From the NCBI GenBank assembly GCA_947452365.1, contig CANGCO010000002.1, forward strand, positions 1 to 64,000: a stretch of 64,000 nucleotides of DNA, written 5' to 3'. The stretch's first letter is position 1, and the number at the start of each line of letters is the position of its first letter. Source of the DNA: Caulobacteraceae bacterium. GTDB lineage: Bacteria > Pseudomonadota > Alphaproteobacteria > Caulobacterales > Caulobacteraceae. The translations under genes were made by a program, and so were the position numbers. The notes under the pieces were generated by a model that ran no database searches, was not told where the DNA came from, and saw only the letters and a list, made by a program, of their open reading frames with translations. This document shows, piece after piece, positions 44,670-52,038 of this stretch.

Positions 44670-44689
44670 AAACTGTGATCACAATTTGC
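44670..44689 (+). promoter_or_regulatory. 20-bp palindrome ahead of the polyamine-synthetase gene
   Basis: CAAACTGTGATCACAATTTG has a perfect 10-bp core palindrome (TGTGATCACA, 44674-44683) and matching CAAA/TTTG ends, with only one mismatched pair. It lies 50 bases before the glutamine synthetase-like gene and after ppc. It looks like the operator of a dimeric repressor. Part of it could also terminate the ppc transcript, since GCACA-N6-TGTGC lies just upstream. Confidence 0.5.
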
Positions 44690-44739
44690 CATTTCTTATA
44701 CCTTGGGTTAGGCTAGCTTAATCAGGATGGAAATCTGCC

Positions 44740-46143
44740 ATGAAGCCCAAGTCCAAAAATCGCAAATCCGCCGTCGCGGCCAAACGCGGGGTCGCCACGA
44801 TCGAGGAGGCGGCCCAGTGGTTTGCCAAGCAAAACATCGAAGAGATTGAGTGCTTCGTGCCCGATCTGGCCGGGGTCGCCCGCGGCAAGATCATGCCGGT
44901 ACGTAAATTCTTAAAGGCAGGCAATATGAACCTGCCCCTATCGGTATTTTACCAAACCATTACCGGCGATTTTCCTGACCTTGAAGGCCTGATCGATACG
45001 GTCCAATCCGACACAGATATTGTGCTCGTGCCCGATTTTGCCACCCTAGCCAGCGTGCCCTGGGCCCAGGACCCGACCGGTCAGGTAATCCATGATGCCT
45101 ATCACCCGGATGGCCGGCCGGTCGAGGAAAGCCCGCGCCAGGTCTTGCGCCGGGTTCTGTCCCTCTATCACGCCAAGGGCTGGGACCCTGTGGTGGCGCC
45201 TGAGCTTGAGTTCTATCTGGTCGAAAAAAATGTCGATCCGGACTATCCGCTCAAACCGCCGATTGGCCGGTCGGGCCGACCTGAAACCGGGCGGCAGGGC
45301 TATTCGATCTCAGCAGTCAATGAATTCGATGCCCTGTTTGAGGATATGTACGAATATTCAGAGCACCAGGGTCTGGAGATTGATACCCTGATCCATGAAA
45401 GCGGCGTCGCCCAGATGGAGATCAATCTGCGCCACGGCAATGCGCTGGAACTGGCCGACCAGGTCTTCATGTTCAAGCGCACGATCCGCGAAGCGGCGAT
45501 GGAGCATGAAATCTATGCGACCTTTATGGCCAAACCCATGGCGGCGGAGCCGGGCTCGGCCATGCATATCCATCAATCGATCGTCGATCTAGAGGGCCGG
45601 CACAATCTGTTTTCCGATAGTGAAACTGGCGGACCAACCGAGCTATTTTACAGCTTCATTGCTGGCCAGCAGCGTTATATGCCGGCCATTATGGGCATAT
45701 TGGCCCCCTATGTGAATTCTTATCGCCGCATCAGCAAGGAATCAGGGGCGCCGGTCAATACGCAGTGGGGTTATGATAATCGCACAGCCGGGATCCGGGT
45801 ACCGCCATCGGATGCCGCCAATCGGCGCGTGGAAAACCGGGTGCCGTCCTCGGATGCCAACCCCTATCTGGCCATAGCGGCCGTCTTGGCCACTGGCTAT
45901 CTGGGCATGGTTGAGGGGCTCAAACCCACGGCCCCGGTCGATACAGACGCCAATCTGCGTGGGGTCGAATTACCGCGCAGCCTAATTGAGTCCGTAACCC
46001 ATCTTCAGGCCTGCGCGCCCTTGGCCGATATACTTGGTGCCAGTTTTATCAGTGCCTATTCGCGGGTTAAGATGGCGGAGTATGAGGCCTTTATGCGCAC
46101 GATCAGCCCGTGGGAGCGCGAATTCTTGCTGCTGAATGTTTAA
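44740..46143 (+). CDS. puuA: Glutamine synthetase family protein, gamma-glutamylputrescine synthetase-like
   Basis: A 467-aa glutamine synthetase fold of class III / PuuA type. It contains VVAPELEFYLVEKN (metal-binding Glu region), GSAMHIHQSIVD (the conserved His loop), a WGYDNRTAGIRVP segment with the ATP and glutamate loop, and RVENRVPSSDANPYLAIAAVL at the end. Lysine-rich residues 1-17 precede the domain. The next gene is the FAD oxidase that normally follows it in the Puu route, so it probably ligates glutamate to putrescine or another amine. The aldehyde dehydrogenase and hydrolase of that pathway are not in the window. A true glutamine synthetase role is unlikely. Confidence 0.83.
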   Translation: MKPKSKNRKSAVAAKRGVATIEEAAQWFAKQNIEEIECFVPDLAGVARGKIMPVRKFLKAGNMNLPLSVFYQTITGDFPDLEGLIDTVQSDTDIVLVPDFATLASVPWAQDPTGQVIHDAYHPDGRPVEESPRQVLRRVLSLYHAKGWDPVVAPELEFYLVEKNVDPDYPLKPPIGRSGRPETGRQGYSISAVNEFDALFEDMYEYSEHQGLEIDTLIHESGVAQMEINLRHGNALELADQVFMFKRTIREAAMEHEIYATFMAKPMAAEPGSAMHIHQSIVDLEGRHNLFSDSETGGPTELFYSFIAGQQRYMPAIMGILAPYVNSYRRISKESGAPVNTQWGYDNRTAGIRVPPSDAANRRVENRVPSSDANPYLAIAAVLATGYLGMVEGLKPTAPVDTDANLRGVELPRSLIESVTHLQACAPLADILGASFISAYSRVKMAEYEAFMRTISPWEREFLLLNV

Positions 46144-46145
46144 CC

Positions 46146-47435
46146 ATGAGCTTTCGAAATAAGGGTCTGCCTTCCGGCTCCTGGTATACGGAGACGGCCA
46201 ACCCCTCGCCTGTCCTTCCCGCGCTTCAAGGCGCACAAAGGGCGCAGGTCTGTGTCATCGGTGCAGGCTATACCGGCCTTGGCGCAGCGCTTGAACTGAC
46301 CAGCAAAGGCGTTTCTGTGATCGTGCTAGAGGCCGCCACGGTGGGGTCTGGCGCATCGGGCCGCAATGGCGGCCAGGTGCATCCCGGCCAAAGACGCGAC
46401 CAGGCCTGGATCGAGCAGGTCCTTGGGCAAGAAGACGCTAAGGGCTTGTGGCAAATGGCCCAAGATGCGCGCGCAAGCCTAGCGGACCTGATTACACGCC
46501 ATGGCATTGACTGCGATTTTAAGCCCGGACTCATCCATGCGCGGCATCGGCCTGGCGGCAAGGCGGCCGATCTGCGCGACATCGAGCATATGGCCAAGGC
46601 CTATGGTTATGACCAGATCAGCATGATTGAACGGGACCAACTGGCCGAAGACCTTGGCACGGATGTCTATTATGGCGGCACCTGCGATCACCGCGGCGGC
46701 CACCTGCACCCGCTCAATCTTGCCCTTGGCATGGGACGTGCCGCGCGCGCGGCTGGGGCTGAGATTTTTGAACATAGCCGAGCCTTAGGCTGGACCAAGA
46801 CCGCGCAGGGCATGCGGGTCAAGACGGCGCTAGGCGAGGTGATTTGCGACCGGCTGATCCTAACCGGTGACGGCTATATTGATGGTCTGTCGTCCACAAT
46901 CGATGCCCAGGTCATGCCCATCAATAATTTTGTGCTCGCCACCGCACCCTTGGGTGAATTGGCCGATCAGATTATTCGCAGCGATAGGGCCGTGGCTGAC
47001 AGCCGGTTTGTGGTCAATTATTTCCGCAAATCGCCCGATGGACGATTATTGTTCGGCGGCGGCGAAAATTATAGCCCTTGGCATCCGGCAAACCTGATGA
47101 CGTTTGTGCGTCGCCATATGCTGAAAATCTATCCCAAACTTAGGCATCAACCCATTACCCATGCCTGGGGCGGCGCTTTAGGGATTACCATGACCCGGGT
47201 TCCATTTGTTCGGCAAATCACCCCCGGTGTGGTTGCCGCCGCGGGTTATAGCGGCCAAGGGGTCATGCTGGCCCCGTATTTTGGCAAGATCTTGGCCCAG
47301 GCCTGCTTGGGCGAGATGTCAGGCCTTAACCTCTTATCGCGCCTGCCGACCCCGCCCTTTCCGGGGGGTAGGCTCCTGCGCTGGCCAGCTCTGGTCGCGG
47401 GCTTGAGCTGGTATGCCCTGCGCGATCGGCTCTAA
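46146..47435 (+). CDS. puuB: FAD-dependent gamma-glutamylputrescine oxidase-like protein
   Basis: A 429-aa DAO-type flavin oxidase. The FAD-binding motif is AQVCVIGAGYTGLGAALEL (about residues 29-48). SGRNGGQVHPGQRRD follows and is a hallmark of PuuB-like oxidases. The C-terminal flavin loop is GVVAAAGYSGQGVMLAPYFG. It starts 2 nt after the glutamine synthetase-like gene, so they are one operon. Expected reaction: oxidative deamination of gamma-glutamylated putrescine to the aldehyde with hydrogen peroxide. The last four bases overlap the small gene on the other strand. Confidence 0.82.
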   Translation: MSFRNKGLPSGSWYTETANPSPVLPALQGAQRAQVCVIGAGYTGLGAALELTSKGVSVIVLEAATVGSGASGRNGGQVHPGQRRDQAWIEQVLGQEDAKGLWQMAQDARASLADLITRHGIDCDFKPGLIHARHRPGGKAADLRDIEHMAKAYGYDQISMIERDQLAEDLGTDVYYGGTCDHRGGHLHPLNLALGMGRAARAAGAEIFEHSRALGWTKTAQGMRVKTALGEVICDRLILTGDGYIDGLSSTIDAQVMPINNFVLATAPLGELADQIIRSDRAVADSRFVVNYFRKSPDGRLLFGGGENYSPWHPANLMTFVRRHMLKIYPKLRHQPITHAWGGALGITMTRVPFVRQITPGVVAAAGYSGQGVMLAPYFGKILAQACLGEMSGLNLLSRLPTPPFPGGRLLRWPALVAGLSWYALRDRL

Positions 47436-47821
47436 TCGGTCTTGGGCGGCGGCGGTGCGGCAGTAAAGGTACGGATCAAGGTGGCGAGCAATTCTGGATT
47501 TCTCGAAAGGATTAAGCCAACCAGTGTCGCGACAGCCGTGCTCACCAAGGGCTTGGCCCGGACAAGATCGAGCAGGACGTCGATTAAGGGCGACGCTTCA
47601 GGAACCCTTTGCCGGGGCTCAGGCCGTTTGACCGCGACGAGGGCCGCTAAAATAGCCAGAATCGCAAAGGCGGCCGAAACCAAGGCCGCGCTGCCCGCCT
47701 CGCCCATCATGGGCAATAATAGGGCATGAACCGAAAACGCCAAGGCGATCACCGATACGCTAACGGCAGAGACAATAACCGCCCCCGCCGCCAGAGCCTT
47801 AAGAATCTTGGCTGTGATCAC
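47432..47821 (-). CDS. Small membrane protein of unknown function (129 aa)
   Basis: A 129-aa protein with three hydrophobic segments: two in the N-terminal half (AGAVIVSAVSVSVIALAFSV and AALVSAAFAILAILAALVAV) and one near residue 95 (VSTAVATLVGLILS). A proline-rich tail (AAPPPPKTD) ends it. It is similar in organisation to holin-like and YqjE-type envelope proteins, but I cannot assign it. Its start overlaps the stop of the upstream gene by 4 nt, coupling the two. Both probably belong to one cell-envelope stress-type operon read leftward. Confidence 0.6.
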   Translation of the reverse strand: MITAKILKALAAGAVIVSAVSVSVIALAFSVHALLLPMMGEAGSAALVSAAFAILAILAALVAVKRPEPRQRVPEASPLIDVLLDLVRAKPLVSTAVATLVGLILSRNPELLATLIRTFTAAPPPPKTD

Positions 47822-48135
47822 CGTTTGCGCCCAGAACTTAATAGCAGGCCCAACAGGACACCGGCCCCGATAGCGGTGGCCATGGCCGTAACCGGCTTGG
47901 CGCGGACTTGCTCGGCGACATAGTGCTCGGCCGTCTCAATCCGTGATTCGGCCTCATTCATAAAGGTCTTGGATTGGGTCTGGACCGACGTCAGGGCGCG
48001 CTTAACGGCCAGTTCAAGTCTATGGCCAAGATCCGTCATTAGGGATTCAACATCAATCGCGTGAAGCGACGAATTAATGTCCCTTGCCGCCGCCTTAATA
48101 GCCGTCTCGGCCGACGCGTCTTCTTGCGTTCCCAT
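47818..48135 (-). CDS. DUF883/ElaB-like membrane-anchored protein
   Basis: A 105-aa protein with a charged helical N-terminal two thirds (DVESLMTDLGHRLELAVKRA, then SKTFMNEAESRIETAEHYVA) and one C-terminal membrane anchor (VTAMATAIGAGVLLGLLLS) followed by GRKR. That layout, with AEQVRAKPVTAMA before the anchor, is typical of the DUF883 family (YqjD/ElaB), which attach to the inner membrane and may bind ribosomes under stress in enterobacteria. Function here is inferred by similarity of layout. It is coupled to the next gene by a 4-nt overlap. Confidence 0.72.
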   Translation of the reverse strand: MGTQEDASAETAIKAAARDINSSLHAIDVESLMTDLGHRLELAVKRALTSVQTQSKTFMNEAESRIETAEHYVAEQVRAKPVTAMATAIGAGVLLGLLLSSGRKR

Positions 48136-48449
48136 AATCTTCTCCCAATTTTTTGGAGCCTAGGTTGATCCTAGACCGTCGTGCCCGATAGGTACAGGGC
48201 CTGAAATTATGCGCCGTGACATATGCCAGAAGGCCTCGATTTTCGGTCCGCTCTAACACTTGGCCATTGTCATCTGTTTTTGGGCAACCCGCTTGGCATA
48301 AGGAACTATATCCATAATCCTTGGTTCGCAGGAATAATTGGTTAGGGTCTGCCGATCGGGCTCTATGACCCGGCGCCCTCGGCGGCAACCAGGTCCATGA
48401 GTGTTGGATTTAGGTTTCGCTTTAATACCTCTAACCCTATCCTACGGCC
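48136..48449. other. 314-base spacer without a convincing gene
   Basis: Between the DUF883-like gene (-) and the FAH gene (+) the two ends diverge, so promoters for both must lie here. An antisense frame of 97 codons runs through it, but its composition is unlike protein and I leave it out. A short inverted repeat, CTAGG-N5-CCTAG, lies close to the DUF883-like start at about 48161-48175. No RNA gene was recognised. Confidence 0.45.
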
Positions 48450-49154
48450 ATGACCCAATTTGCTTTTACGCCCCCTCCCCCGCCTGCAATTGCCATTGAC
48501 GGAACAGAAGCCGTGTTTCCGGTTCGGCGGATCTATTGTGTCGGACGTAATTATGCGGCCCATGCACGGGAAATGGGCGGCGATGACCGCGATCCGCCGT
48601 TCTTTTTCTCCAAACCCGCAGATGCCGTCGTCAATTGCCCACCGGGCCAGACAGTCGCCATTGCCTATCCGGGTGCCACCAGTGACCTTCATTATGAGGT
48701 CGAATTGGTGGCGGCCTTAGCGAGTGGCGGGCGGGACCTTACGCCTGAACAAGGCCTGGCCGCGGTTTTTGGCTATGCGGTCGGCATCGACCTTACGCGG
48801 CGCGATCTACAAAACGGTTTCAAGGCCAAGGGCCAGCCCTGGGATGCGGCCAAGGGCTTTGACTTTTCGGCGCCAATAAGCCCGCTGGTTGCCCGGACCC
48901 AGTCCGGCCCTTCAGGGCTTGGCGCCAGGATTTGGCTAAAATGCGACGGCGCGATCCGCCAAGACAGCCGGCTAGATTCTATGATCTGGTCGGTTGGCGA
49001 AACCATAGCCCAATGTTCGCGGCTTTGGACCCTAGCCACCGGGGACTTGATCTTTACCGGTACACCCGAAGGCGTTGGCCCGGTTTTGCGCAGCCAGACC
49101 CTAGAGGCCGGTATTGACGGGATTGGTACGCTAGCGCTGCGTATTGAAGGATAG
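48450..49154 (+). CDS. Fumarylacetoacetate hydrolase family protein
   Basis: A 234-aa FAH-fold protein. It has the conserved IYCVGRNYAAHAREMG start (about residues 29-44) and FFFSKPADAV. The metal-binding strand is DLHYEVELVAAL, with acid residues at about 80-84, followed by YAVGIDLTRRDLQ. The end LATGDLIFTGTPEGVGPV is diagnostic. Members hydrolyse C-C bonds of acylpyruvates; fumarylpyruvate hydrolases are the nearest in length. Its substrate is not certain, since no aromatic-ring pathway genes are nearby. A hairpin follows the stop within 5 bases. Confidence 0.87.
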   Translation: MTQFAFTPPPPPAIAIDGTEAVFPVRRIYCVGRNYAAHAREMGGDDRDPPFFFSKPADAVVNCPPGQTVAIAYPGATSDLHYEVELVAALASGGRDLTPEQGLAAVFGYAVGIDLTRRDLQNGFKAKGQPWDAAKGFDFSAPISPLVARTQSGPSGLGARIWLKCDGAIRQDSRLDSMIWSVGETIAQCSRLWTLATGDLIFTGTPEGVGPVLRSQTLEAGIDGIGTLALRIEG

Positions 49155-49158
49155 GATC

Positions 49159-49177
49159 AGCCAATAGCAAGTTGGCT
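49159..49177 (+). terminator. Short hairpin after the FAH gene
   Basis: AGCCAA (49159-49164) and TTGGCT (49172-49177) form a perfect 6-bp stem with a 7-nt loop, 4 bases after the FAH stop codon. The position suits a transcription terminator, although a T run is missing. The carbonic anhydrase gene starts 130 bases further on. Confidence 0.35.
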
Positions 49178-49307
49178 AATGGGCGGCCCCTGTCGGTGAC
49201 ACCGCCTCACTGCCCTGCTCCACGCCGCTACATTGGAATGGACGGATGCACTTGCAACTGGGCCCTAACCCGGTTTAAGGCCATGCTCGACTTGGATCGG
49301 AGAGGGT

Positions 49308-49937
49308 ATGATAAAGGACTTAATTCGCAAGAACCGCGCCTGGTCTGCCGCCAAGACCGAGATCGATCCGCAGTTTTTCAAACGCCTCGCCTCGCAGCAA
49401 TCGCCGGAATACCTATGGATCGGGTGTTCGGATAGTCGCGTTCCTGCCAATGAGATTGTTGGGCTTGATCCTGGTGAATTGTTCGTCCATCGCAATGTCG
49501 CCAATCTCGCCCCGCCCCAAGACGCCAATTATCTATCTGTGCTGCAATATGCCGTGGAGGTATTAAAGGTGCGCCACATTATGGTGGTTGGCCATTATGG
49601 CTGCGGCGGCATTTCAGCGGCAGTCGATGGCCAGAGACATGGACTAATTGATCACTGGCTACATCCCATCCGTGAAACCTATGACGAGAACCGTACGGAC
49701 CTAGACGCGTTGGCTGAGGGCACCGAACGCCTCAATAGGCTATGCGAACTCAACGTCATTCGGCAGGTCCGCAATGTCGCTTCTGATGTGTTTGTTCAGG
49801 ACGCCTGGAACCGTGATCAGGTGCTGTCGGTTCATGGCTGGGTCTATTCACTCAATAATGGCCTAGTCACTGATCTGGGCGTTAGTGTCTCCAATCTGGT
49901 CGATTATCAGGCACTCGTGGGCCGTAACCACCCCTGA
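49308..49937 (+). CDS. can: Beta-class carbonic anhydrase
   Basis: A 209-aa beta-carbonic anhydrase. The zinc ligands are visible at Cys40 and Asp42/Arg44 in IGCSDSRVPANE, and at His96 and Cys99 in VVGHYGCGG. The C-terminal LSVHGWVYSLNNGLVTDLGVS is also conserved. It interconverts CO2 and bicarbonate and could feed PEP carboxylase and biotin carboxylases, both of which need bicarbonate and are encoded in this window. ATG 49308 is preceded by GGAGAGGG. After its stop the sequence becomes AT-rich and leads to the partition genes. Confidence 0.92.
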   Translation: MIKDLIRKNRAWSAAKTEIDPQFFKRLASQQSPEYLWIGCSDSRVPANEIVGLDPGELFVHRNVANLAPPQDANYLSVLQYAVEVLKVRHIMVVGHYGCGGISAAVDGQRHGLIDHWLHPIRETYDENRTDLDALAEGTERLNRLCELNVIRQVRNVASDVFVQDAWNRDQVLSVHGWVYSLNNGLVTDLGVSVSNLVDYQALVGRNHP

Positions 49938-50119
49938 TATGGTAGACGATTAGGCTGATATCGAGCCAAATCAGTAAAACTGCGGCCCTGCCCGATCCTT
50001 CGCCCGGTGAGGGGCCGTTAACGGGCCCAGTTTCGCCGTGGGCGGCCTCGATTGCACCGAGGCTCGAACTGCGAGGCAAGATGATAAATTGCGCCCAGAG
50101 ATCACTCTGGAGCGCGATT

Positions 50120-50300
50120 CGCCATAATGGATATCTTTTTATTATCTATAGCTACTAATATGATATTGATTATCCATCCCTTAGTAGCGGTGATATATTA
50201 ATCAGATATTTTTGGTATCTAATTGACGGCAATAGATAGACAATGGGTTGGTAATAGCTATAGGCTGACTATCGCAAGATATTTGACGATAGGTTTGGAT
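50120..50300. other. AT-rich inverted-repeat region, candidate partition (centromere) site
   Basis: This stretch between carbonic anhydrase and parA is markedly AT-rich. It contains at least three perfect inverted repeats: CTATAGCTA (50146-50154) with TAGCTATAG (50255-50263), GCTACTA (50151-50157) with TAGTAGC (50182-50188), and CTATCG (50269-50274) with CGATAG (50287-50292). GATAT and TTGACG also recur. Such repeats directly upstream of a parA gene usually form the centromere and promoter bound by the small partition protein. A weak DnaA-box-like TTATCCATC lies at 50170-50178. It is unusual next to the GC-rich genes around it. Confidence 0.5.
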
Positions 50301-50392
50301 AGCCGCGCCTAGCTAGGGCTAGTCCGAGGCAATCCCCAATCTAGACCCTTGTGCCGCGATCATTTTTCAGGAGGGGCCCCGGCCCAGATGAA

Positions 50393-51073
50393 ATGCCAGT
50401 AATCTCATTCGTTAGCCCCAAGGGCGGCGTCGGCAAGACCACCTCGGCTGTACTGCTCGGCGGCCTATTGGCGGATAAGGGTGCGCCCGTCTCCATGATT
50501 GACGCCGACCCTAACCAACCGGTCTCATCTTGGGCGCAGCTTCCGGGGCGACCTGAAAATCTGCGGGTCATTCGTGACGTGACCCAGGACACAGTGATGG
50601 ATGTAATCGAGGAGGAGGCCCGGCGCTCGACCTTTGTCATATGTGACCTAGAAGGTACCGCCTCCTTGACCGTGTCCTATGCCGTGTCGCGCTCCGATCT
50701 TGTCCTGATCCCGCTTCAAGGCTCCCATCTAGACGCGGCCCAGGCAGCAAGAGCGGTGAAGTTGGTGAAATCGACCGAAAAAGCCATCGGCCGGCCGGTT
50801 CCATTTGCCCTGTTCTTTAATCGCGTCAGTGCGGTGATTCAGCCGAGAACCTTTCGCCATATTCGCGCAGAGTTCGAGACCGCCGGACTGCCCGTCCTTA
50901 ACTGCCTGTTGCAGGAACGCGAAGCCTACCGCGCCATATTCTCGTTTGGTGGTACGGTCGGAGGGCTAACCACAGCCCAAGCGTCAAACTTGGGTGCCGC
51001 CAAGGACAATATAGCCGATTTCGCAAAGGCTGTAATGGCGCGTCTGCGCCAGACCGCCGTAGCTGCGCAGTAG
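50393..51073 (+). CDS. parA: ParA-type partition ATPase
   Basis: A 226-aa MinD/ParA ATPase, short type without a DNA-binding N-terminal domain. The deviant Walker A is KGGVGKTT (residues 10-17), with the signature Lys10 and Lys15. Switch-like segments follow: DADPNQPVSSWAQLPG (about residues 39-54) and FVICDLEGTASLTVSYAVSRSD with the Walker B acid. It moves replicon copies to daughter cells with the small partner encoded 11 bases downstream. ATG 50393 begins the conserved sequence; a GTG at 50351 would add 14 residues. Upstream is the AT-rich repeat region. It lies convergent to repA, with iterons between, so it belongs to a replicon maintenance module. Confidence 0.88.
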   Translation: MPVISFVSPKGGVGKTTSAVLLGGLLADKGAPVSMIDADPNQPVSSWAQLPGRPENLRVIRDVTQDTVMDVIEEEARRSTFVICDLEGTASLTVSYAVSRSDLVLIPLQGSHLDAAQAARAVKLVKSTEKAIGRPVPFALFFNRVSAVIQPRTFRHIRAEFETAGLPVLNCLLQEREAYRAIFSFGGTVGGLTTAQASNLGAAKDNIADFAKAVMARLRQTAVAAQ

Positions 51074-51084
51074 GGAGGAGTGAC

Positions 51085-51528
51085 ATGATTGATCAACCCA
51101 TAAAAACCCGTGTTGCGCTCGATCTCGGCGACGATGATGATGATCTGGGCCTGGATCTTAGCGCCTTTAAGCCACGCTCAGCGCCGCTTGGCTCAGGTGG
51201 AGCGGCCACGGCTCAGCAGGCCTTGCGGACGGCATCCGAAAAACAAGGTTTTCACGCAAGACCCGAAACGCCGGTCGCACCCCTGCCCCGGGTCAAGGTG
51301 GTTAAGGCTAAGCCAGCCATCGTTGAACCTATTGTTCGTCGCCGCGCTCGACGCAAGACAGGGCGAGTGCATCAACTCAATGTCAAACTCACTCGCGAAA
51401 CCATTGAGTATGTTTATGACCTTGCCGATACCCGAGGCTGGATTGTCGCAGAAGTGATCGAACATGCGCTTGATGTTTTGAAAGCAACGCCTGAGGGAAA
51501 AGCCAAGCGTTTGCGTGAGCGCCCTTGA
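51085..51528 (+). CDS. Small partition protein, probable ribbon-helix-helix (ParG-like)
   Basis: A 147-aa protein encoded 11 nt after parA in the same operon. The N-terminal 60 residues are acidic and low-complexity (DLGDDDDDLGLDLS). A basic stretch (PIVRRRARRKTGRVHQ) is followed by QLNVKLTRETIEYVYDLADT and then WIVAEVIEHALDVL, a strand-helix-helix pattern like the ribbon-helix-helix DNA-binding fold. Short ParA proteins generally work with small RHH centromere-binding proteins, so this is probably the ParB/ParG counterpart. The call rests on position and fold pattern rather than on a recognised family. Confidence 0.68.
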   Translation: MIDQPIKTRVALDLGDDDDDLGLDLSAFKPRSAPLGSGGAATAQQALRTASEKQGFHARPETPVAPLPRVKVVKAKPAIVEPIVRRRARRKTGRVHQLNVKLTRETIEYVYDLADTRGWIVAEVIEHALDVLKATPEGKAKRLRERP

Positions 51529-51548
51529 TCCTTGCCCACCAAGGCCAA

Positions 51549-51571
51549 GGCGCGCCCTTGTTTGGCGCGCC
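51549..51571 (+). terminator. Hairpin of two GGCGCGCC copies after the partition operon
   Basis: GGCGCGCC occurs at 51549-51556 and again at 51564-51571. It is self-complementary, so the two copies can pair as a stem around a 7-nt loop. It lies 20 bases after the partition gene stop and could end that transcript before it enters the iteron region. A second GC-rich partial hairpin follows. No T tract. Confidence 0.4.
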
Positions 51572-51670
51572 GCCGGGCCTTAAGGGCGGCGTTAATAAGG
51601 TTATTAAAGTCTGTTAGAAAGTTAAGCCTTGGGATTTCCGTTTGAAATCAATGCCCTAAGCCTGGTTTGC

Positions 51671-51753
51671 GTCGGCGATACCCCTAGATTTCGTCGGTGA
51701 TACCCCGGCCAATATGTCGGCGATACCCCGCATTGGCGTCGGCGTTACCCCGA
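51671..51753 (+). repeat. Iteron cluster A (4 direct repeats)
   Basis: Four 16-bp direct repeats related to GTCGGCGATACCCCTA start at 51671, 51693, 51716 and 51738, about 22-23 bases apart (two helical turns). The third and fourth end in CCCCGC/CCCCGA rather than CCCCTA, so this cluster is a slightly divergent version. They are the likely binding sites of the RepA protein encoded nearby. Confidence 0.85.
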
Positions 51754-51906
51754 CTTAGGGTGAGGTGAGCCTGAAGGTTTGGCACGTGGGGGGCGCTTAT
51801 CCCCCATGAAAGTGCGGTCCCATTACAAGCGTATTGACCGCGATTTTGGCTCTAGGGCGATAAGATGTCATCAGCGGCCTGAAAAAATCGAATCAGGACC
51901 AGAGGC

Positions 51907-52038
51907 GTCGGCGATACCCCTAAGATTTCGTCCTCGAAACCCCTAAGTTAGCGTCGCCAATACCCCTAAACGACCGTCTCCAATACCCCTAAGTGCGCGT
52001 CGTCGATCCCCCTAATTCTGGTGTCCGCGATACCCCTA
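51907..52038 (+). repeat. Iteron cluster B (6 direct repeats)
   Basis: Six repeats of the same family start at 51907, 51930, 51953, 51976, 51999 and 52023, again 23-24 bases apart. The right half, ACCCCTAA, is nearly constant, and the left half, GTCGGCGAT, drifts (GTCCTCGAA, GTCGCCAAT, GTCTCCAAT). The last copy ends in the complement of the repA stop codon, so origin and gene overlap. The constant 23-base step means RepA copies would bind on one face of the DNA. Confidence 0.87.

Larger units (their letters stand above)
51590..52038. other. Iteron-based replication origin (oriV)
   Basis: This 450-base region lies between the partition operon (+) and repA (-), both pointing into it. It starts with an AT-rich stretch (about 51590-51632) that could be the unwinding element, then four iterons, a spacer of about 150 bases and six more iterons. 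The spacer contains GGGGG-N7-CCCCC at 51789-51805. The set of AT-rich element, iterons and adjacent initiator gene is the standard organisation of theta-replicating, RepA-controlled plasmids. Confidence 0.75.

Noticed and set aside
44674-44683. TGTGATCACA as an E. coli-type CRP binding site.
   Set aside because: CRP needs TGTGA-N6-TCACA; here the two halves touch with no spacer, so a different dimeric regulator is more likely.
48095-48388. A 97-codon frame in the intergenic space before the FAH gene.
   Set aside because: Composition unlike protein; overlaps the DUF883-like gene start and the likely promoter region.
50170-50178. TTATCCATC as a DnaA box.
   Set aside because: Two mismatches to the consensus TTATCCACA, and only one weak copy; not enough to claim a DnaA site.
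51671-52038. The repeats could be taken for a CRISPR array.
   Set aside because: The repeat is imperfect (about 16 bp), the interval is only 6-8 bases, there are no cas genes, and a RepA initiator gene sits next to them. Iterons explain them better.
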